A DNA stretch of 64,000 bases from NCBI RefSeq assembly GCF_003858655.1, contig NZ_RQXV01000011.1, positions 83,135-147,134 on the forward strand. Reading direction: 5' to 3'. The notes under the pieces were generated by a model. It searched no databases. It worked only from the letters and a program-made list of their open reading frames with translations, and was not told where the DNA came from. Below are positions 35,939-44,968 of the stretch, piece after piece (position 1 is the first letter of the stretch; each line of letters starts with the position of its first letter). A program made the translations under genes and the position numbers. Origin of the DNA: Amphritea balenae (GTDB taxonomy: Bacteria; Pseudomonadota; Gammaproteobacteria; Pseudomonadales; Balneatricaceae).

Positions 35939-36314
35939 CCGCAGGAACCGCCGCGTAAGCAACAACTTCACAAAGCATCTCTTCACGGGCCAGACCGGCA
36001 ACGATCATCGCGGCACGATTAGGGTAAGGTGCTTCAAAGTAGTCTGCGTATACTTTGTTAAATACTGGCAGCTGGGAACGGTCAGTTACGTAGATCAGTA
36101 CCTGCGTTACATCGGCCATGGTCAGTTCAGCCGCTTCAATAGTGTGTTTGAAGTTTTCCATGGTCTGACGTGCCTGAGCTTCGATACCACCCTCAACAAC
36201 CTGACCTTCAGCATTGATTGGAATCTGTGCAGTGGACAGCTGGCCGTTAGCAATAACAGCCCATTCCAGTGGAGCCTTAGAAGCGAACAGTTCAGTCTTT
36301 ACAGCTTGTTTCAT
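35931..36314 (-). CDS. RidA/YjgF family enamine/imine deaminase
   Basis: A 127-residue Rid protein. GIEAQARQTMENFKHTIEAAELTMADVTQVLIYVTD and NRAAMIVAGLAREEMLCEVVAYA contain the family core; the Arg in PYPNRAAM corresponds to the substrate-binding Arg105 of RidA, and the Glu in LCEVVA to the catalytic Glu120. RidA enzymes hydrolyse reactive 2-aminoacrylate-type enamines. The next upstream gene on this strand is a BCCT transporter 348 bp away, separated by two MITE-like elements. It may belong to the same catabolic locus. Confidence 0.9.
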   Translation of the reverse strand: MKQAVKTELFASKAPLEWAVIANGQLSTAQIPINAEGQVVEGGIEAQARQTMENFKHTIEAAELTMADVTQVLIYVTDRSQLPVFNKVYADYFEAPYPNRAAMIVAGLAREEMLCEVVAYAAVPAGR

Positions 36315-36351
36315 AGTAATTCACTTTTTAAAAAATATATTTAAAACATAT

Positions 36352-36429
36352 TCACCACTAGGAACACTGAGTACATGGAGGAAAACACTTGATAACCCCT
36401 TCTCTGTGACCTCTGTGCTCTCTGTGGTA
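36352..36429. repeat. short MITE-like element with related ends
   Basis: A 78-bp element with the ends TTCACCAC/GTGGTAA and runs of CTCTGTGACCTCTGTGCTCTCTGTGG like those of the longer elements at 29691 and 36494, but a different centre. It lies between ridA and the BCCT gene. Confidence 0.65.
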
Positions 36430-36493
36430 ATAAGCTCTTATCAAAATCCTGCCTGCCACATCACTGGCTACGCAGTAAAACCTAAAGAAATTG

Positions 36494-36606
36494 TCACCAC
36501 AGAGGACACTAAGAACACGGAGGAGAAGCTCAAAAGCTTAATTGAAACTTTATAAACATCATTCTGATTGTTCAGCAGTTTTCTCTTCTCTATGCACTCT
36601 GTGGTA
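36494..36606. repeat. MITE-like element, copy 2
   Basis: A 113-bp copy of the element at 29691-29812 in reverse orientation: TCACCACAGAGGACACTAAG at the left, AAAGCTTAATTGAAACTTTATAAACATC in the middle (compare TTTATAAAG in copy 1), then GATTGTTCAGCAGTT and CACTCTGTGGTA. With the short element it fills the 348-bp gap between ridA and the transporter gene. Confidence 0.85.
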
Positions 36607-36662
36607 ATCATTTCTCTAAACAAAAAAGCAGCAGCAACAGCCACTGCTTTTTCCAGACTTAT

Positions 36663-38243
36663 TTACAGACCCTGCTCGTCAGCCATCTTGCGAGCGATCT
36701 GCGGTGCCGTCCAAAGGGATGGCAGCAATACCAGGGATACCGGTACAGCAGTCACTACGATGAAGGATTGCAGAGCTGAGATACCACCGGAACCGATAGA
36801 GATCAGCAATGCAGCAACTACACCCATCATGATGCCCCAGAACACACGTACAGACGCCTGTGGATGGTCAGTACCAGTCATTACCATAGAGACCGCATAA
36901 GTCATGGAGTCACCGGTAGTAGCTACAAAGATAGTGGTCAGGATCAGGAACAGTACCGAGATAAAGAAGCCCATCGGCAGTTGCTCAGTAATCGCTAACA
37001 GTGCCGCAGGCAGATTGAATCCTGTGAACGGCTCAGAGATAACCCCTGGAGTCGCCAGTTCGTATGCCAGACCGCTACCACCTACGATAGTGAACCAGAA
37101 GCAGGTGATAACCGGCGCTACAATCGAGATCAGCAGTACCATTTCACGGATAGTACGACCCTTAGAAATACGCGCAACAAACATCGCCATCAGCGGACCG
37201 TAACCCAGGAACCAACCCCAGAAGAATACTGTCCACCAGTCCAACCAGGCTGGGCTGGCACGGAAAGTTGCCATAGGGATGAACTGATCAAGATAGATAC
37301 CGAAAGAGTGCAGGTAACCATCAATGATGAATGCCGTAGGGCCAAAGATCAGGATGAAGGCCATCAGGACAACCGCAAGAATAACGTTAGCACGGCTAAG
37401 AATCTGAATACCTTTAGTGACACCGCTTACCGCAGAGATGGTGTAGATACCGATCAGGCCGACCAGAATCATCACCTGAGTCATATAGGTATTAGGAATG
37501 CCAAACAGTTTTTCCAGACCGAAGCTTACCTGCAGGCCCAGAAAACCGATCGGCCCCACAGTACCGGCAACAACCGCCAGTACACAGCTTGCATCAACGA
37601 TCGCACCCAGAGGACCGGTCATCACCTTGTCACCAAATACCGGGTACAGCAAAGTACGGGGTTTCAGCGGCAGACCTTTTTCATAGTGCAGGTACATGAA
37701 TACAATACCGGTCAGACTACCCAGGATAGCCCAGGCCAGAAAGCCCCAGTGCATGAAGCTCTGTGCCAGCGCGTTGTAAGCCGCATCAACAGAACCCGCT
37801 TCCGTACCCGCAAACAGCGGCGGAGCTGAAGTGAAGTGCGCCATCGGCTCAGCCGCGGCCCAGAACACACCACCACCGGCAAGCAAGGTACACATGATCA
37901 CTGAGATCCATTGGAAGGTTGGCATTTCTGGCGCCTTTACACCACCCAGCACCACAGACCCGGTACGACCGATGGTCAGGAACAAACCAATGACAAAGGT
38001 CAGTAGTAACAGAACTTGCCAGTAAGCACCGAAATACTTGGTTGAAGTTGCGAATGCAGTGTTAACCCAACCTGACATCATTTCGATGTCATACAGGGCA
38101 AATACTGCAAACAAGACCAGTACACCACCACTGATCAGAAATACCGGCAGGTCGACACCCGCTAAGAATTTTTTATCGGCCATAGAAGCCTCGGGATTTG
38201 CTGTCTGTTGTCCGGCAACAGCAGCTTGCGTTGTGTTACTCAT
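36663..38243 (-). CDS. BCCT family betaine/carnitine/choline transporter
   Basis: A 526-residue secondary transporter with 12 transmembrane segments. The BCCT signature region is visible as LDWWTVFFWGWFLGYGPLMAMFVARISKGRTIREM (key parts WWTVFFWGW, ARISKGRTIREM) near residue 325; earlier there is GGGVFWAAAEPM with the Trp-rich binding helix. BCCT proteins import trimethylammonium or dimethylsulfonium compounds using Na+ or H+. AGGAG precedes the start. It lies downstream of the aldehyde dehydrogenase and dipeptidase-like genes on the same strand. Confidence 0.94.
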   Translation of the reverse strand: MSNTTQAAVAGQQTANPEASMADKKFLAGVDLPVFLISGGVLVLFAVFALYDIEMMSGWVNTAFATSTKYFGAYWQVLLLLTFVIGLFLTIGRTGSVVLGGVKAPEMPTFQWISVIMCTLLAGGGVFWAAAEPMAHFTSAPPLFAGTEAGSVDAAYNALAQSFMHWGFLAWAILGSLTGIVFMYLHYEKGLPLKPRTLLYPVFGDKVMTGPLGAIVDASCVLAVVAGTVGPIGFLGLQVSFGLEKLFGIPNTYMTQVMILVGLIGIYTISAVSGVTKGIQILSRANVILAVVLMAFILIFGPTAFIIDGYLHSFGIYLDQFIPMATFRASPAWLDWWTVFFWGWFLGYGPLMAMFVARISKGRTIREMVLLISIVAPVITCFWFTIVGGSGLAYELATPGVISEPFTGFNLPAALLAITEQLPMGFFISVLFLILTTIFVATTGDSMTYAVSMVMTGTDHPQASVRVFWGIMMGVVAALLISIGSGGISALQSFIVVTAVPVSLVLLPSLWTAPQIARKMADEQGL

Positions 38244-38342
38244 TTTAGTCTCCTGACGGATCTTTATATTTATTGTTTTCAGGCGTAGTTATAGAGTGAA
38301 CCGGACTCTCATCAGTCCACTCCATAGCGGTTTAAAATTTGA

Positions 38343-39341
38343 TTATTGCGGCTTCAAACCTTGTTCAAGGAAATTCAACCAGTTCAGGCCCATGATCTTT
38401 GCCACGTCTTCATTGCTGAAGCCCCGTGCCAGCAGACCATTGGTCAAGTTAGGGAAGTCACGGCTATCGCGGAACCAGGACAGTGGACGTGGCCAGTCGG
38501 CATTCGCCTTCGAACCTTCACCGTAATCCATGGATTTCGACCAGCGCCCATTACGCATCCACTCCAGAATCGACAGCGGCTGTTCCTGACACAGATCAGT
38601 ACCGATACCAATCTGATCAATACCCATCAGATCAGCGGTACTGGCAACCATGTCGCAGAAATCTTCCAGGGTGCAATCCGGACCGTTCTTAAGATGGAAC
38701 GGGTACAGACTGAAGCCCAACAGACCACCGGACTCGCCCAACGCCTTCAGTACCTTGTCGGACTTATTGCGCTTAGCTTCGTGGAAGCTCAGTGGATTCG
38801 CATGGGAGATCACAATTGGACGCTCAGAAATATCTATCGCATCCAGTGTGCTGCGCTCACCACTGTGGCTCATATCGATAATCATGCCGACCCGGTTCAT
38901 CTCTTTGATCGCCTGGCGACCAAAACGGGTAACACCGCTATCTTCAGCTTCGTAGCAACCACAAGCTAGCAGGCTCTGGTTGTTGTAGGTTAGCTGCATG
39001 ATCATCAGGTTCAGCTCGCGCATCACCTCGACCATACCGATATCATCTTCGATCGGAGAGCAGTTCTGCGCCCCGAACATGATGCCTACTTTGCCCAGCT
39101 GCTTCGCCAGACGAATATCTGCTGCACTTCTGACCGGCATGATCAGATCACTGTTCATCTCAAAGTGACGGTTCCACTCGGAGATGCGCATCAGGGTTTC
39201 ACGAATCTGTTCGTGGTAAACGATGGTGGCATGCACCATCGTTACCCCGCCTTCGCGCAGCTGTTCGAAGATCTTACGGTTCCAGTTAGAGTACTGGAGC
39301 CCGTCGATCACGATCATGTCGTTGTGTAGTTCGTTATGCAT
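38343..39341 (-). CDS. M19 (renal dipeptidase family) protein with an altered metal site
   Basis: A 332-residue TIM-barrel protein of the membrane dipeptidase family. MIIDMSHSGERSTLDAI and PIVISHANPLSFH hold two of the usual metal-binding His residues, and IGIGTDLCQEQP the terminal Asp. The N-terminal HxD ligands, normally in DGHND, are replaced by VIDGLQYSNWN, so one metal site is probably lost. A homologous dipeptidase-like gene sits in the dimethylglycine/betaine locus of Pseudomonas aeruginosa. A GGAGG Shine-Dalgarno precedes it; 40 bp separate it from the dehydrogenase gene. Confidence 0.88.
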   Translation of the reverse strand: MHNELHNDMIVIDGLQYSNWNRKIFEQLREGGVTMVHATIVYHEQIRETLMRISEWNRHFEMNSDLIMPVRSAADIRLAKQLGKVGIMFGAQNCSPIEDDIGMVEVMRELNLMIMQLTYNNQSLLACGCYEAEDSGVTRFGRQAIKEMNRVGMIIDMSHSGERSTLDAIDISERPIVISHANPLSFHEAKRNKSDKVLKALGESGGLLGFSLYPFHLKNGPDCTLEDFCDMVASTADLMGIDQIGIGTDLCQEQPLSILEWMRNGRWSKSMDYGEGSKANADWPRPLSWFRDSRDFPNLTNGLLARGFSNEDVAKIMGLNWLNFLEQGLKPQ

Positions 39342-39381
39342 GGCAATACCTCCAGGCCTAAGTTCGTAACAAGTTCAAACG

Positions 39382-40827
39382 TTAGGCGCTGATGTAGGTT
39401 GTCTTCACAACGGTGTAAAACTCTTTGGCGTAAGTTCCCTGTTCACGTGGGCCAAAGCTGGAATCCTTACGACCACCGAACGGTACGTGGTAATCAGTAC
39501 CTGCCGTTGGCAGGTTAACCATCACACAACCGGTCTTAGCGTTACGCTTGAAGTCAGTCGCATATTTCAGAGACTGAGTACAGATACCACCGGTCAGACC
39601 GAAGTTAGTATCGTTCAGAGTCGCCAGCGCTTCATCGTAATCCTTAACCTTGATAACACAGGCGATCGGCGCGAACGCTTCTTCCCGGTTGATGGTCATA
39701 GCATTAGTGGTTTCAGTGAACAGTGCAGGCTGCATGTAGTAGCCTTCGGTCTCTTCAGTCAGTACTTCACCACCACATACCAGGTTGCCGCCCTCTTTCT
39801 TAGCAAGCTCCAGGTATTCCAGGTTCTGTTCCATCTGACGGGCATCAGCAACAGCACCGATATTTACGCCAGCTTTCAGCGGGTGGCCGACGACCAGCTT
39901 CTTCATGCGTTCAACCATCGCTTCAACAAAGCGATCGTGAATACCTTCAGTAACGATCAGACGGGAAGAAGCAGTACACTTCTGACCGGTACCGCCGTAA
40001 GCACCGCCTACAGCACACTCAACCGCGTTCGCCAGATCAGCGTCATCCAGTACAACCAGGGCGTTCTTGCTACCCATCTCCAGCTGACACTTAACCAGGT
40101 TTACAGCAGTCGCTGCAGCAACCTTACGACCCGTTTCCAGAGAACCGGTAAAGGTCAGTGCATTGATACCACGGGAGTTAATAAGCACATCACCCACTTC
40201 TGCACCCGGACCCATTACCAGGTTAAAGGTACCAGCAGGCAGACCCTGACGAGAGATAATTTCAGTAAGCGCCCATGCAGATGCAGGCACCTGGTTAGCA
40301 GGCTTCCATACAACAGCATTACCGAATGCCAGTGCCGGTGCAATTTTCCAGGCACCTGTCGCCGTCGGGAAGTTCCAAGGCGTGATGATACCTACCACAC
40401 CAACCGGCTCGCGACGGGTTTCAATTTCAATACCCGGACGTACAGATTCAGCGGTTTCACCCATCTGACGCAGAACTTCTGCTGCGTAGTAATGGAAGAA
40501 CTGACCTGAACGATAAGTTTCACCAGCGCCTTCGGCCAGCGTCTTACCTTCTTCACGGGCCAGCAGTTCACCCAACTCATCTTTACGGGCAATCAGCTCA
40601 TCACCAATCGCCATCAATACTGAATAACGCTGTTCCAGACCACTCTTCTGCCATTCTAGCTGGCCCGCTGTAGCTGCAGCGATAGCCGCTTCAGTCTGAG
40701 CCTTGTCAGCCTGAGCATACTGACCGATCACATCGCTGGTATCGGCAGGGCTGATATTTGCCACGTTGCCTTTGTTACCTTCGACCCACTCACCTGCAAT
40801 GTAATTACGAAAAACTGAATCAGACAT
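39382..40827 (-). CDS. aldehyde dehydrogenase family protein
   Basis: A 481-residue NAD(P)-dependent aldehyde dehydrogenase. GIITPWNFPTATGAWKIAPAL (catalytic Asn), KPANQVPASAW (cofactor Lys), TFTGSLETGR, the general base in QLEMGSKNALVV and the nucleophile in GGTGQKCTASSRL are all present. It is closest in pattern to 2-oxoglutarate semialdehyde or related dehydrogenases. AGGAGG precedes the start. It is divergent from a LysR gene, the likely regulator, and heads the dehydrogenase-dipeptidase-BCCT run. Confidence 0.94.
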   Translation of the reverse strand: MSDSVFRNYIAGEWVEGNKGNVANISPADTSDVIGQYAQADKAQTEAAIAAATAGQLEWQKSGLEQRYSVLMAIGDELIARKDELGELLAREEGKTLAEGAGETYRSGQFFHYYAAEVLRQMGETAESVRPGIEIETRREPVGVVGIITPWNFPTATGAWKIAPALAFGNAVVWKPANQVPASAWALTEIISRQGLPAGTFNLVMGPGAEVGDVLINSRGINALTFTGSLETGRKVAAATAVNLVKCQLEMGSKNALVVLDDADLANAVECAVGGAYGGTGQKCTASSRLIVTEGIHDRFVEAMVERMKKLVVGHPLKAGVNIGAVADARQMEQNLEYLELAKKEGGNLVCGGEVLTEETEGYYMQPALFTETTNAMTINREEAFAPIACVIKVKDYDEALATLNDTNFGLTGGICTQSLKYATDFKRNAKTGCVMVNLPTAGTDYHVPFGGRKDSSFGPREQGTYAKEFYTVVKTTYISA

Positions 40828-40958
40828 ATAAACCTCCTGAATGTAGATGGATCAATAGTAAGCCCTGTGCTTTAATAAAAATAATTAATAAAAAATATCT
40901 CGCGATAAGGTTTTCTTATTTAGAAACAGAATCGCCCGGAACTACTGCTGGGGACGTT

Positions 40959-41858
40959 ATGCTGCCGGAATTTAAAATCGCTCAACTACGCCACTTTGTC
41001 TGGGTTGCCGAACTTAAAGGTTTTCATGCTGCGGCTGAAAAAGCCCATCGTACTCAGCCGGCTATCTCTCTCTCAATCCGGGATCTGGAAAATAAGTTAG
41101 GCGAAGCACTGTTCGAAAAACGCAATGCTAAAACAGCCAAAACCGAGCTGACCCCTTTTGGGCAACACTTCCTGCCTAAAGCTAAAGAGCTGATCGAACA
41201 CCACGACCGTATCTCGAAAGATATGACTTTGTTGGCTGAGCATAAGACCGGTCACCTACGATTAGCATCGGTGCCTTCTATTGCCAGCCAGGTATTACCC
41301 GAGTTGTTACTGGAGTTTGTTAACGATACCCCGGAACTACATATCAGCTTCTTTGATGATAACTCCGACGCGGTTTATCGGATGGTTGAAAACCAGCAGG
41401 TGGATTTTGGCATTGCTCATCTGTTCCATGAACAGGAACACAGTGATAAGAGCTTTATACCAATCTGGGAAGATCAGATCGGCGTGGTCTGTCCCAAAGA
41501 CCACCCGCTGGCTGCGCATAAAGAGTTGCACTGGAAAGAACTACGTAAGCACCGCTTAATAAGCAACGGTACTTCTCGCCTACTTGAAGACAGCGAAGCC
41601 AGCCCGCTGCTGGGTCACTCCCAGTTTTATATCTCTAATATGATCTCGCTGATTGCGATGCTGGAAGCCGGCTTCGGAGTGACTACACTGCCCCGTTACG
41701 CCGTGCCTAAAGATAGTGAGACCTTGTGTTTTATCCCGCTAAGCACACCCACAGTTGTACGTCGAATAGGTATTGTTAAGCTAACAAATAAGTCTCTCAC
41801 CCCTCCGGCACAAGCACTAGTGGACTTCATTCTGGCTCGCAATAATTCAGCAGAATAA
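40959..41858 (+). CDS. LysR family transcriptional regulator
   Basis: A 299-residue LysR regulator. The N-terminal helix-turn-helix spans residues ~6-65: LRHFVWVAELKGFHAAAEKAHRTQPAISLSIRDLENKLGEALFEK (key parts GFHAAAEKAHRTQPAIS, LENKLGEALF). The co-inducer domain follows from ~93. I chose the ATG at 40959 with GGGGA upstream; the frame is open back to 40758 inside the divergent dehydrogenase gene. The 131-bp gap between the two genes is AT-rich, and the regulator probably controls both sides. Confidence 0.92.
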   Translation: MLPEFKIAQLRHFVWVAELKGFHAAAEKAHRTQPAISLSIRDLENKLGEALFEKRNAKTAKTELTPFGQHFLPKAKELIEHHDRISKDMTLLAEHKTGHLRLASVPSIASQVLPELLLEFVNDTPELHISFFDDNSDAVYRMVENQQVDFGIAHLFHEQEHSDKSFIPIWEDQIGVVCPKDHPLAAHKELHWKELRKHRLISNGTSRLLEDSEASPLLGHSQFYISNMISLIAMLEAGFGVTTLPRYAVPKDSETLCFIPLSTPTVVRRIGIVKLTNKSLTPPAQALVDFILARNNSAE

Positions 41859-42236
41859 CCCCCTGAAATAAATAAAAACGCGAGGGCTGCCCCGGTGCAG
41901 CACCTCCACAGCTATAGAAAAAATAATGGTTTGACCCTGCTTGATAAGTTTCACTTATTAAGCGATATAACCTTTTGATTTGTGTGCTATCCGCTTTCTG
42001 CCCCATGATAAGTGCCATACAGGAAGGTAAGGCGAGCTAACAGGTCCTGATTCTGATCCACATCCAGATCTGAGCCATACTTAGCTAATAAGCGTATCAA
42101 ATAACTTATTCCTTCCTCGTATGGCTCTGCATATAACCATTACAAACGAAGCCCGCAGAGCAAATTAAACATGAGGTTTCGGACGCATCTGTGCTGTACA
42201 CCCGAAGATGTGCTGTTAAAAATGAGGATAACAATA
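41859..42236. other. intergenic region before the 577-residue gene
   Basis: These 378 bp hold no convincing gene. They contain a near-palindrome TTGATAAGT/ACTTATTAA at about 41941-41961 and a long imperfect inverted repeat whose arms GAGCCATAC (42072-42080) and GTATGGCTC (42119-42127) enclose a second pair AATAAG/CTTATT. Either could be an operator for the downstream pair; a promoter could not be picked with confidence. Confidence 0.5.
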
Positions 42237-43970
42237 ATGACCACGCCAGCTGCTATAAAAGCTGCCCTTCGCGGCGACAATGCACTGCCGCTGCGACCAA
42301 TCAATCAGGTAATGGACCTGGAACGACTGGGCGCAATTCACCAGAGCCGACTTAGCTTTATGCGTACACTGGTACGCCGGATTATGCGTGAGCGCTGGCA
42401 GATCGAACCTGCTCGCTTTGAGCTGGATGATCAGGGCTACGGCACCGTCATCTATGAGATCAAAACACCGAATAAGCTGTACAATTTTGTGCTGTTTTCC
42501 GATTACCTTTCCCCGGATGAGCGTAACGACCGGGTTATCGCCACCAAATGGGACCTGACGATGGCCCTGGTAGATGGTGAAGTTGATGATATCTATCTGG
42601 AAAAACTGCGTCAGAATGTACCTAAACAGGAAGCCGGCCGGGTTGATGCACGGGTATTCGTTCTGTCTCGTGCCAACCGTAGCGCCCGTAACTTTGACTA
42701 TGTAGTCGATCAGCTTGCCAATGGCAAACAGCCTGATGTGGCTCAGATCGCAAAAGTAGGTTACCTGTACCGCACCACCGCCGTATACGGCAGCGGTAAG
42801 CTGGGCATGGCTGACTGGGAAAAAGTGGCCAGCCGTCACGCTGATTTCGCCCGCCCTTTCGCAGCCGAAATGTTTGTCTGCCTGATGCTACGAAACTTCA
42901 GCCTGTTACAAGCTGAGCATATTGCACAACATAAAGCACCAGAAACATACAATCCGATGCAGCCTGAGATTAAGCGCTTCTTCGGTATCGGTAACTCTAC
43001 CGGTCTGGGTATGGCACCTTATCTGATCAACCATCCCTTACTGATCAATCAGTGGGTTGAGATGCGTGAACTGGCACTGGCCCGGGTCCGTGTTCTGGGC
43101 AACATCAATAACCGTATTCAACAGCAGTTCCCTGAACTACTGGAGCGTTGCGCCGCGCATACCGCACAGACCGTCACCGAAGACGAGTGGCAGACTGGCA
43201 ACAACCAGCAGGTCCTGAAAGATCTGGATGCGATTCGCGAGCATACCCAAAACGGCTTCGATAGCTGGGAAGATCTGCTGCAATGGAGTGAAGACAACTG
43301 CTCACTTCAGGGTCAGGAGATGCTGGTATCCGTGATGCTGGAACTCTATCCTGAGCTGGTTGATGATCTGGAAGATTACCACTCTGCCGAAGAGTTTTTG
43401 GACCTTGATCCGGTAATGCCACTGCAGCAACTAAAGCAGGTGATTGAAGATCGTTATCAATGGGCTCTGACTTTTGATTTCGGTGCGGAAGGTGCAAAAG
43501 ATACTTTCTGGTACCGTTCTGAAGAGAAGATGGAACCTCGTCTGGGCGATGCCCGTGACGAAGATGGGAAAGAGAAAGAGATGGCTCTGGGTGTCGCTTA
43601 CGCGGTGCGCCGATGCTACGACCAGCTATCTGAGTACATGGCTGAACACCCTGAACACAGCACAGCCCGCTTTATGGTGGCGCAGCCTAAACTACGGGGT
43701 ATTGTACGCCGTATTCAGAGCATGAATCGCTGCATCTATGGCGATATTCAGGCAAACCTATTGGACCGAGAAATCCTGCCAATGCATCTGTTGCGTGCCA
43801 AACTGGCATTCTTCGGTGTAGGTAAGTTTGATCCCCGCTCCAAGCTTTGGGTACGTAACACTATGTTCCAGGGTGCACCACTGCTGGAAGATATCGGTAA
43901 AACATTCAACGATGACTGGTTTATGCCTCTTGCGCCAAATCAGACACCAGCTCAGGAAGGAGAATACTGA
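42237..43970 (+). CDS. uncharacterised 577-residue protein
   Basis: I do not recognise this family. The product is soluble, without signal peptide or membrane segment. Features: RPINQVMDLERLGAIHQSRLSFMRTLVRRIMRE at the start, a beta-rich segment KLYNFVLFSDYL, an acidic helical middle, and a C-terminal RGIVRRIQSMNRCIYGDI (Arg-rich, conserved looking). I chose the ATG at 42237 (MTTPAAIK) after GAGGAT; the frame also opens at 42171. Its stop overlaps the start of the next gene (TGATG), so the pair is co-translated. The LysR regulator upstream and the neighbouring catabolic genes suggest a metabolic role. Confidence 0.8.
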   Translation: MTTPAAIKAALRGDNALPLRPINQVMDLERLGAIHQSRLSFMRTLVRRIMRERWQIEPARFELDDQGYGTVIYEIKTPNKLYNFVLFSDYLSPDERNDRVIATKWDLTMALVDGEVDDIYLEKLRQNVPKQEAGRVDARVFVLSRANRSARNFDYVVDQLANGKQPDVAQIAKVGYLYRTTAVYGSGKLGMADWEKVASRHADFARPFAAEMFVCLMLRNFSLLQAEHIAQHKAPETYNPMQPEIKRFFGIGNSTGLGMAPYLINHPLLINQWVEMRELALARVRVLGNINNRIQQQFPELLERCAAHTAQTVTEDEWQTGNNQQVLKDLDAIREHTQNGFDSWEDLLQWSEDNCSLQGQEMLVSVMLELYPELVDDLEDYHSAEEFLDLDPVMPLQQLKQVIEDRYQWALTFDFGAEGAKDTFWYRSEEKMEPRLGDARDEDGKEKEMALGVAYAVRRCYDQLSEYMAEHPEHSTARFMVAQPKLRGIVRRIQSMNRCIYGDIQANLLDREILPMHLLRAKLAFFGVGKFDPRSKLWVRNTMFQGAPLLEDIGKTFNDDWFMPLAPNQTPAQEGEY

Positions 43971-44719
43971 TGCATGTATCTATGATTGAGCTGAAAGCCG
44001 CTCTGCGTCGTTGCTTTGAAGCGACCGGTTACTTTGTGGGTAACTATGAAGATGCCGCGAATATGATTCTGTGGTTGGAGAAACATGGTCTTAACGGGCT
44101 GGCTGAGTTACAGCGGGCACTGCCCTTCATTGGTGAAGACAGTGCAAAACCACTAAGCACAGTAGTTTATGAAGACAGCACCTCAGCCATTATCGATAGC
44201 AACGGCCGTAGTGCACTCAACTGCATCGCCGCCTCCGTCGATCTGGCCCATGCCAAGGCACTGGAAAATGGTATTGCTACCGTCACTGTACATAACTGCC
44301 ATAACCGGATGTTTATCCTTAAAGCGCTAACCGATTGCGGCCGCCGAGGCATCAGTGTTGCTGCTTACTGGCAAAATGGTAGCCAGACGGTAACCGAGCA
44401 TACTGCCGCGATCAAAGCGGGCGAACGTTACCCGAGTTACAGTGAGGCCACCACCACGCTGTCTTCGAATGAAGAAGACAAGCAGGCGCTGACTATTATC
44501 TGTAGCTCCCGGGTTGATCTGACTTCGTCACTGCAGCGCTCTAAAGGCAACCGCAATGCGAGTTATATCAGTGCTAAGCAAGTTGAGTTGAACAAGGAAC
44601 ACAGCGTTGATAACGGTATCGATATCGATGAAGAACTCTGGGCCCGGATCAATAAGATCGGCGAAGGTGTACTGGTCGAAAATAGCGACCGTTCCCGTCA
44701 GGGAGCCGGTGGCCGCTAA
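43970..44719 (+). CDS. uncharacterised protein, possibly DUF3726
   Basis: A 249-residue protein coupled to the upstream gene by a one-base TGATG overlap. The N-terminus MIELKAALRRCFEATGYFVGNYEDAANMILWLEKHGLNGL resembles that of Ldh_2 (malate/ureidoglycolate dehydrogenase-like) proteins (key parts CFEATGYFVG, LWLEKHGL), and I believe the family is DUF3726, though this is recalled and not checked. No cofactor-binding loop is evident. The segment GIATVTVHNCHNRMFILKALTDCGRRGISVAAYW also echoes the Ldh_2 barrel (ATVTVHNCHN). Function unknown; a perfect 11-bp terminator follows. Confidence 0.78.
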   Translation: MHVSMIELKAALRRCFEATGYFVGNYEDAANMILWLEKHGLNGLAELQRALPFIGEDSAKPLSTVVYEDSTSAIIDSNGRSALNCIAASVDLAHAKALENGIATVTVHNCHNRMFILKALTDCGRRGISVAAYWQNGSQTVTEHTAAIKAGERYPSYSEATTTLSSNEEDKQALTIICSSRVDLTSSLQRSKGNRNASYISAKQVELNKEHSVDNGIDIDEELWARINKIGEGVLVENSDRSRQGAGGR

Positions 44720-44794
44720 TCGTTAGCGCCAGCGTCCTACAAAATTGGGTGCTATCGATATCATAGAGGTGTAACGATAGCACTTGATACAAAC

Positions 44795-44839
44795 GACCCT
44801 GTTTCTGGTTAGCACCAATCGGAAACAGGGTCTTTTTTT
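44795..44839 (+). terminator. strong intrinsic terminator
   Basis: An 11-bp perfect stem GACCCTGTTTC/GAAACAGGGTC with a 16-nt loop is followed by seven T. It ends the transcript of the two uncharacterised genes at 42237 and 43970. Confidence 0.9.
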
Positions 44840-44889
44840 AACTGAATTTCTGCTCGCTTCATTACTAACAGCAGGTTATGCTGCTCGCG

Positions 44890-44957
44890 TTCCCAGCAAG
44901 AAAATCCTGGTTTTCCATCTGGCTATCATGCAGGAGTTTAAGGCTCTGCTCTAACCT
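44890..44957 (-). repeat. dispersed 3'-UTR repeat, diverged copy D
   Basis: CCAGCAAGAAAATCCTGG TTTTCCATCTGGCTA (written in two parts) matches the core of repeats A, B and C: an AGCAAGAAA arm, a TTTTCC arm, and CATCTGGCTA for CCGTCTGGCTA. The end GCTCTGCTCTAACC matches the later half. It lies just upstream of the TauE gene. Confidence 0.55.
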
Positions 44958-44968
44958 CTCGTTTTTAT

